Shown here: positions 59,315 through 64,000 of the stretch, piece after piece
Layout of the letters: every line of letters starts with the position of its first letter
Numbering within the stretch: position 1 is the stretch's first letter
NCBI GenBank assembly: GCA_021432635.1
Contig: MU270035.1
Coordinates: 939,829 to 1,003,828 of the forward strand
Direction: 5' to 3'
DNA: 64,000 nt
Source: Thozetella sp. PMI_491
Taxonomy: Eukaryota; Ascomycota; Sordariomycetes; Chaetosphaeriales; Chaetosphaeriaceae
Program-made: the position numbers and the translations under genes
The notes under the pieces: generated by a model
What the model was told of the DNA's origin: nothing
Databases searched by the model: none
The model's input: the letters and a program-made list of their open reading frames with translations, nothing else

Positions 59315-59913
59315 GGTGGTCGCTGCGTGGTGTTTGGCGAAGCTTCCCGTCAGCGCTTATGGACTCGTGTGCTCGTGTGCAATCAAGCCAAGTGCTGGGC
59401 TGAAATGGCTTGATCTTTCGGAGACAGGATGTTCAGGGGATCACCGAGGGATATTCGGGCGCGACTCGTAAGGGCAGACTTGATCCTCGTTCTCTCGCTG
59501 TAAGGCGCCCAGCGGAAAAAACGGTAGTGAGGAGGCGGGGGACTGATGATGCGTGCCAGCCTCAAGGCGCCGAATGCCCGCCCCGCTCCGAGTGGGGCCT
59601 CCTCAGAGCTCCGCGATTGCGGTCGGAACCCCTCCACATGCGAGCCTCTTCATGACGCTGGCCTGGATAGTTGGGTCATGCTTTCTGAGAGAGAAAATCG
59701 GTAGACCAACATTCGCAAACACAAAAAAATATTCATATATATATATATAGCCTCCTTAGCTTCAACGCTCTACGAATCTCTCTTCAACTCGTCCAGCCTT
59801 CCCGCCAGGCGAAGATTCCTCTTCTCTCCACGCACATTTCTACCAGTCACGCAGTCTAAAGACTATATAGTAGCACACTGAAGTGCTTGAGGCCTTGTTA
59901 AAAGCCCCCAGAC
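59315..59913. promoter_or_regulatory. Compact divergent promoter (arc15 / nit2)
   Basis: 599 bp separating two divergent start codons. An (AT)7 tract at 59735-59749 lies about 165 bp upstream of the nit2 ATG. It is the best TATA-like element here, in a pyrimidine-rich context (cctcttctctccacgc near 59818). No other gene. Confidence 0.5.
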
Positions 59914-61105
59914 ATGGCGATTGCGGTATGACCATCCCCTTGGACACCGTCAACCTCGGCTCCCAACTTACAGATAATAAATAGGCGATCGGGCAGATCT
60001 GCTCAACCGCATCCATGGCTCACAACCTGGAACAGTGTGTTCGGCTCGCGAGAAAGGCAGCCACGGTAGGAGCCAAGGTATGATGGCGTCCGCGGCCTGG
60101 TCTATCTCCACACACTCATGCTCCCCGTCACTTTCAACCTGCGTCAACCCGCTATGTTACTGACAGAGGCTAGGTCTTGTTCCTCCCGGAGGCATCTGAC
60201 TATATAGCCGGCTCGCCGCAAGAGTCTCTCTCCTTAGCCAGGCCCGTAGCACAGTCACCGTTTGTCCTAGGATTGCAGTCGGTAGCGAAGACTCATCGCC
60301 TGGCCATCAATGTTGGAATTCACGTACCAGTGTCTGTCATACCAGCAACGGCCTGTGCCAATCCCGTGGTCCCTGATCAACCCGGGGACGACCCCGAGCA
60401 ACACACGCAAACTAAGCTATACAACCGCACTATCTGGATCAATAGTAACGGAGATGTTTGCGAGCCGGGGAATTATGATAAACTCCATCTGTTCGATTAT
60501 GGGAATCTACGAGAGAGCGCGCATACTCAAGGCGGTTCGAAGGTTATCCCTCCTTTCGATACACCTGTCGGTCGAGTTGGAAGCCTGATATGTTTCGACA
60601 TGCGTTTCCCTGAGCCAGCTCTCCGCCTAGCCCAGCCCCCTGCCTCGCTAGTGTCTCAGGGATTCCAACCTGCCCATATCGTCACTTACCCGTCGGCGTT
60701 TACAATTAAGACAGGGCGTGCGCACTGGGAGCTTCTCCTGCGTGCTCGTGCTATCGAGACCCAGAGCTATGTCATTGCCGCGGCCCAGGTCGGACCTCAC
60801 AATGAAAAGCGTACCAGTTATGGGCACAGCATGGCGGTAGATCCCTGGGGAAGGGTGTTATGCCATCTCGGGGGGGTTGCTGAGGACGACTCGATTGACA
60901 GCGATGCGATTGGGGCCCTAGGTTTGATAGAGATTGACCTAGAAGAGTGGGCAAGGGTCAGGAGGGAGATGCCGCTTGTCAGGAGGACGTGAGTGACCCC
61001 TTCTTTTCCGATAGACCTGCAAGTCTAGCTCTGCAACTTGATCGACTGGCGAGCAAACACTAACAGTGCTCGTGACCTAATAGGGACGTCTATCCTGAAC
61101 TGTGA
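59914..61105 (+). CDS. nit2: Nit2-like carbon-nitrogen hydrolase (deaminated glutathione amidase / omega-amidase family)
   Basis: Nitrilase-superfamily amidase. Yeast Nit2 hydrolyses deaminated glutathione, a metabolite-repair role. Four exons: 59914-59925, 59985-60077, 60174-60988, 61084-61105; product 313 aa. The first exon encodes only MAIA and the last completes RRT-DVYPEL. The catalytic triad is complete: E41 (FLPEASDY), K138 (NYDKLHLFD) and C175 (LICFDMRFPE). YPSAFTIKTGRAHWELLLRARAIETQSYVIAAAQVG and SYGHSMAVDPWGRVL are typical of the branch that includes yeast Nit2 and animal Nit1. An insertion at about 82-100 (NPVVPDQPGDDPEQHTQ) is longer than in yeast. Placement as Nit2 rather than omega-amidase rests on the GRAHWELLLRARAIE context and is fairly but not wholly secure. 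Confidence 0.94.
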
Positions 61106-64000
61106 CGTACCGTTCTCATAACGGAGCAAACGAGTTGCCGGGTGCGTGATGTCGTGGCGTAGCTGGATGTCGCGAACTCATCGAGTTAATGTGCCCAAGC
61201 CTGGTCCCGGGTGGATGCAGGCATATCGGGCCGTATTTCAGATGTACAGTGATGGAGCCGAGCGTTGGAAGCCGTGTGCATCCTGATATCATCGAAGACA
61301 TGCAGGCAGGGGTAGTCAATCATCAAGCTGAAGCGCTCCCTTTCCTCCTTCAGTAGCCGGTCTGTTTTAGCGGTGCCCTGAATTCGAAGTGCCGCGGGTC
61401 CAATTCATTTCTAGCTATCAGACAGTCTCTGACACGAGACCGGAGAAGGGCCGCAACAGTAGCCATCAGCCTCCTAGGATTCAAGACGGAACAACAGACA
61501 TGCATGGTCAAACCCCCAGAAGGGGACCCCTATGCCGGGTGTCGGTGATTGTTCGATTGAGCCGCAGGTGAGCTTGTAAGATGAGATATGACGAGATCCG
61601 AATCGCTTGCTTCAAGGTGAAAAATTTTTTCTGAACAGAAGCAAAGTGCAAAAGTGGAAGGAGCGATAGCCTTGGACGAGTCCCCCGCCTTCAACACAGA
61701 TGGTGATAGTGACCCCCACATTTCGGCACAGCTGACATACAGGTCTGGGAGCTCTTGGTGCGATCGCCACAGCATCCCTTGAAAAATCTCGATGAGTCAA
61801 ACGGGTCTGTTTGACTCAAGGAGAGGACAATCAAGATAATCAAGACAGTCAACGTCGAGACCAACGCGACTGGGGGCAAGTGGAAAAAGGAACTTTGGGG
61901 AGAGAAAAAAGGAAAGAAAGGAAAGGGACAAGAGAAGAGGGGAGGCGCTAGACATGCAGTCAATCATGTCTCTCATACTGTGATATCAAAAGGAGGGATG
62001 CAAAAGAACTGGTTGAGGAACTGCCGGGCTGAAGTACAGACGTAGCAAGCCTAACTGCTAACCTTTGGACAAACCATACCAGGCCCGAAAGAGGCGGGCT
62101 TTCTCCTCCTGGTGGCCCCCCAATGGCCTGCGGCCCTTGCCGGTGCGCAGCGACCCAGGACTCTGGTCTTGGGTGGAAGACGTCTGCACCTCCTTTAAAC
62201 TTGCATTAGCTCCCTGCCGCGGCCCCCCCTGTTCGCAGTCGGCCCTTGGCTGGCCCGCTGGGCAGGCAGTCGTCCAGTTATGTCACCACACACGCCACAC
62301 GCCCCCCTTCTTCCCTTTTGACATTGTGCCACGCGCACCTCCAGCCGTGGAGGGGTCCAGGTCTCACAAGTTTGTCTCCCTTCGCCCCCACCCCGGCGTA
62401 GGTCCTTGCATGCGCAGGAACAGGCGAGGAATGGCCTCCGCACGTGTGCAGATGTCAGTTCGGCCCTAGGATGCCGACTGGCGGCGAGACGGAGAAGTAC
62501 GTTGTCACTCTCACTGCCTATTACGTCCCATCCATGCAAAGAACACGCGCGTGCATCGTACCGTGCAGCTGTGACGTGTTGTTGCTCCCCCGAAGCGGCA
62601 AGGGAGGCGCCACGGCCCGCCCGCCTGTCGGTCGTTCGGTGAACGAAATCGACCGACCTAGGAAACCGTCACACTGGCACGTAGGTGGAAAGTCTTGGGG
62701 GACTGGAAACGGCGAGATTGGTATGACTAAAGGGCCTACCCACTGCCAAAATCACGATTCACCTGCTGCGCGAAATCTTGCCAAAGTCTGGTGTTGAATA
62801 CCATCATCAATAATCCGCCCGGTTGACCGAACTTTAGGAGCTGTGAAGCTCGTCAGGTTGCTCTTGTGCCTAATATACATACATGACAGTCTAAAAACCG
62901 AGGGGGTATCGTCTATCAACCTGGTTCCAGCCCAGCGCCAACGCATGGCCGGGGAAGGAATCCCTCCAAACACTTGCCAGAAATACACTTGTGTACAGTG
63001 TTGGGACAACAGAGAAAGGGAGCCTCGCAACTTTCCAACCCCCATCTTGACGCTGCTGTCTGGTGGCGACTTGGTCCCCGCGAAGGAACCATGCCACCTG
63101 AAAGAGGAAAAAAAGAGAGATCTGTGAGCGAAAAAGGAAATTGCAAAGAAACCGAGAAAAACAAAATACAAGTCTATATGCGATACCCGTTCTTTTCCTG
63201 ATCCATATCCCTGAATTTTTGAAACCTGATCCTTAGGAGAGCAAAAAAAGAAAAAAGAAAAAAAAGGTTGAAGTAAGATATCCGATGTGTTTGCGTGAGG
63301 AAACCTGCCGAAGAGCCCCAATTCGAAACCACACGACGGCGGCGGGCCCCTGATGAAGGTAGGCCGAATTAAGGGCCGATAGGCGTGGCGTCGACCGAAG
63401 ATCCCAGAATGAGACACGAAGTCCGGTTGAGTGATTCGGGATCGACGGCAGCACGTGGACGAATGAGCTAGATCCAAGTTGACTGCGCTGGTATGCGGGT
63501 CTGGGCGATAGGTGTGGGCGGGAACCAGAGCGAGCTGTATCTGTGGGCGACGTAGGCGACACTGATTCGCACGCCAACAACCACCGCTTCGGACGAGACG
63601 AATGACATGAAAAGCGAACCGCCTATGAATAACCCCGTAGCCCAAAAAGCCGCGTCGTCTAATTTTTGAACGCCATGCATCCGACAAAAGAAACACGATT
63701 TCTCTCCCCGAAAATGGAGTTCCCTGATCGCCAATCTTGCTGCTGGGAAGCAAGTGGCGAAGAGCCGTGGGGCGTGATCGTCTTGGAATGCGTATTAAAT
63801 GGATGTATCGGAATGCCATATCGATCGAGACACGGCTTAGCGTTGAGATAGAGCCGACCGCGGCCCGACACATGGGTAAGTTCGATTAAATAAGGTATCG
63901 TAAGAGAAATCTCATGGTGCAATCAGAAGTAGCGGATGAGACGGAAGGGTCAGCCAGAGGCCAGAACACTCTGTCGCGACTAGGATCGCGTGCCCGTTGC
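61106..64000. other. Right-end region of 2.9 kb without a supported gene
   Basis: Downstream of nit2 to the window edge. A 373-codon open frame on the minus strand (63873-62752) is long. However, it is Arg/Ser/His/Phe-rich, has weak third-position bias, and includes a poly-Phe run from a purine tract (63240-63269). I recognise no domain in it. The region may be the upstream or 3' part of a gene beyond the window. Confidence 0.45.

Overview
The window is eukaryotic nuclear DNA from a filamentous ascomycete. Genes are monocistronic and lie on both strands. Introns are short (mostly 53-230 bp) with GTRNGY donors, CTAAC/CTGAC branch sites and YAG acceptors. The proteins look like those of Sordariomycetes, probably Sordariales (Chaetomium/Thermothielavioides/Neurospora-like). 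That placement is inferred from protein resemblance and from pyrimidine-rich leaders, not from a database search.

I support 18 protein genes, nearly all conserved housekeeping or regulatory genes. Left part: 3' part of V-ATPase subunit a (to 2556, +); a 2EXR/F-box-like orphan (3713-4588, +); Tcp11/Sok1 (8664-10595, -). A stretch of about 9.6 kb (10596-20225) follows in which I recognise no gene. Middle: TAF13 (20226-20785, +), macro-domain Poa1 (21198-21998, -), a ten-TM DMT/EamA transporter (23188-24731, +), RuvB-like helicase 1 (25386-26982, +), an HMG-box factor (28258-30650, +), dynactin p150Glued (31551-35674, +), SRP19/Sec65 (36043-36921, -), a fungal CCCH zinc-finger protein (37838-39741, -) and phosphatidylinositol synthase (42346-43444, -). 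Right part: OMP decarboxylase (47124-48251, +), a Zn2Cys6 factor (49367-51931, +), AP-2 alpha (53051-56351, -), NDUFAF5-type methyltransferase (57131-58284, +), Arp2/3 subunit ARPC5 (58604-59314, -) and a Nit2 amidase (59914-61105, +). The last 2.9 kb holds no gene I can support.

The genes do not form a pathway cluster. Shared themes are transport and cytoskeleton (dynactin, AP-2 alpha, ARPC5, V-ATPase, SRP19, PI synthase) and nuclear regulation (TAF13, Rvb1, HMG-box, Zn2Cys6, Sok1), as expected of an ordinary chromosomal arm. I see no secondary-metabolite cluster, intact transposon, CRISPR, rRNA or convincing tRNA.

Points worth a second look: an HMG-box protein with an unexplained C-terminal alpha/beta-like region; a PIP-box-like peptide at the N-terminus of Poa1 and a three-copy 23-bp tandem repeat just upstream of it; a 14-nt internal micro-exon in AP-2 alpha and a 12-nt coding first exon in Nit2; intergenic CCTAGGTA/GGTACC repeats and long G/C homopolymers; and the 9.6-kb gene-poor stretch. 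Exon borders were placed by hand from splice signals, reading frame and family conservation. They sum to intact frames but have not been checked against transcripts.
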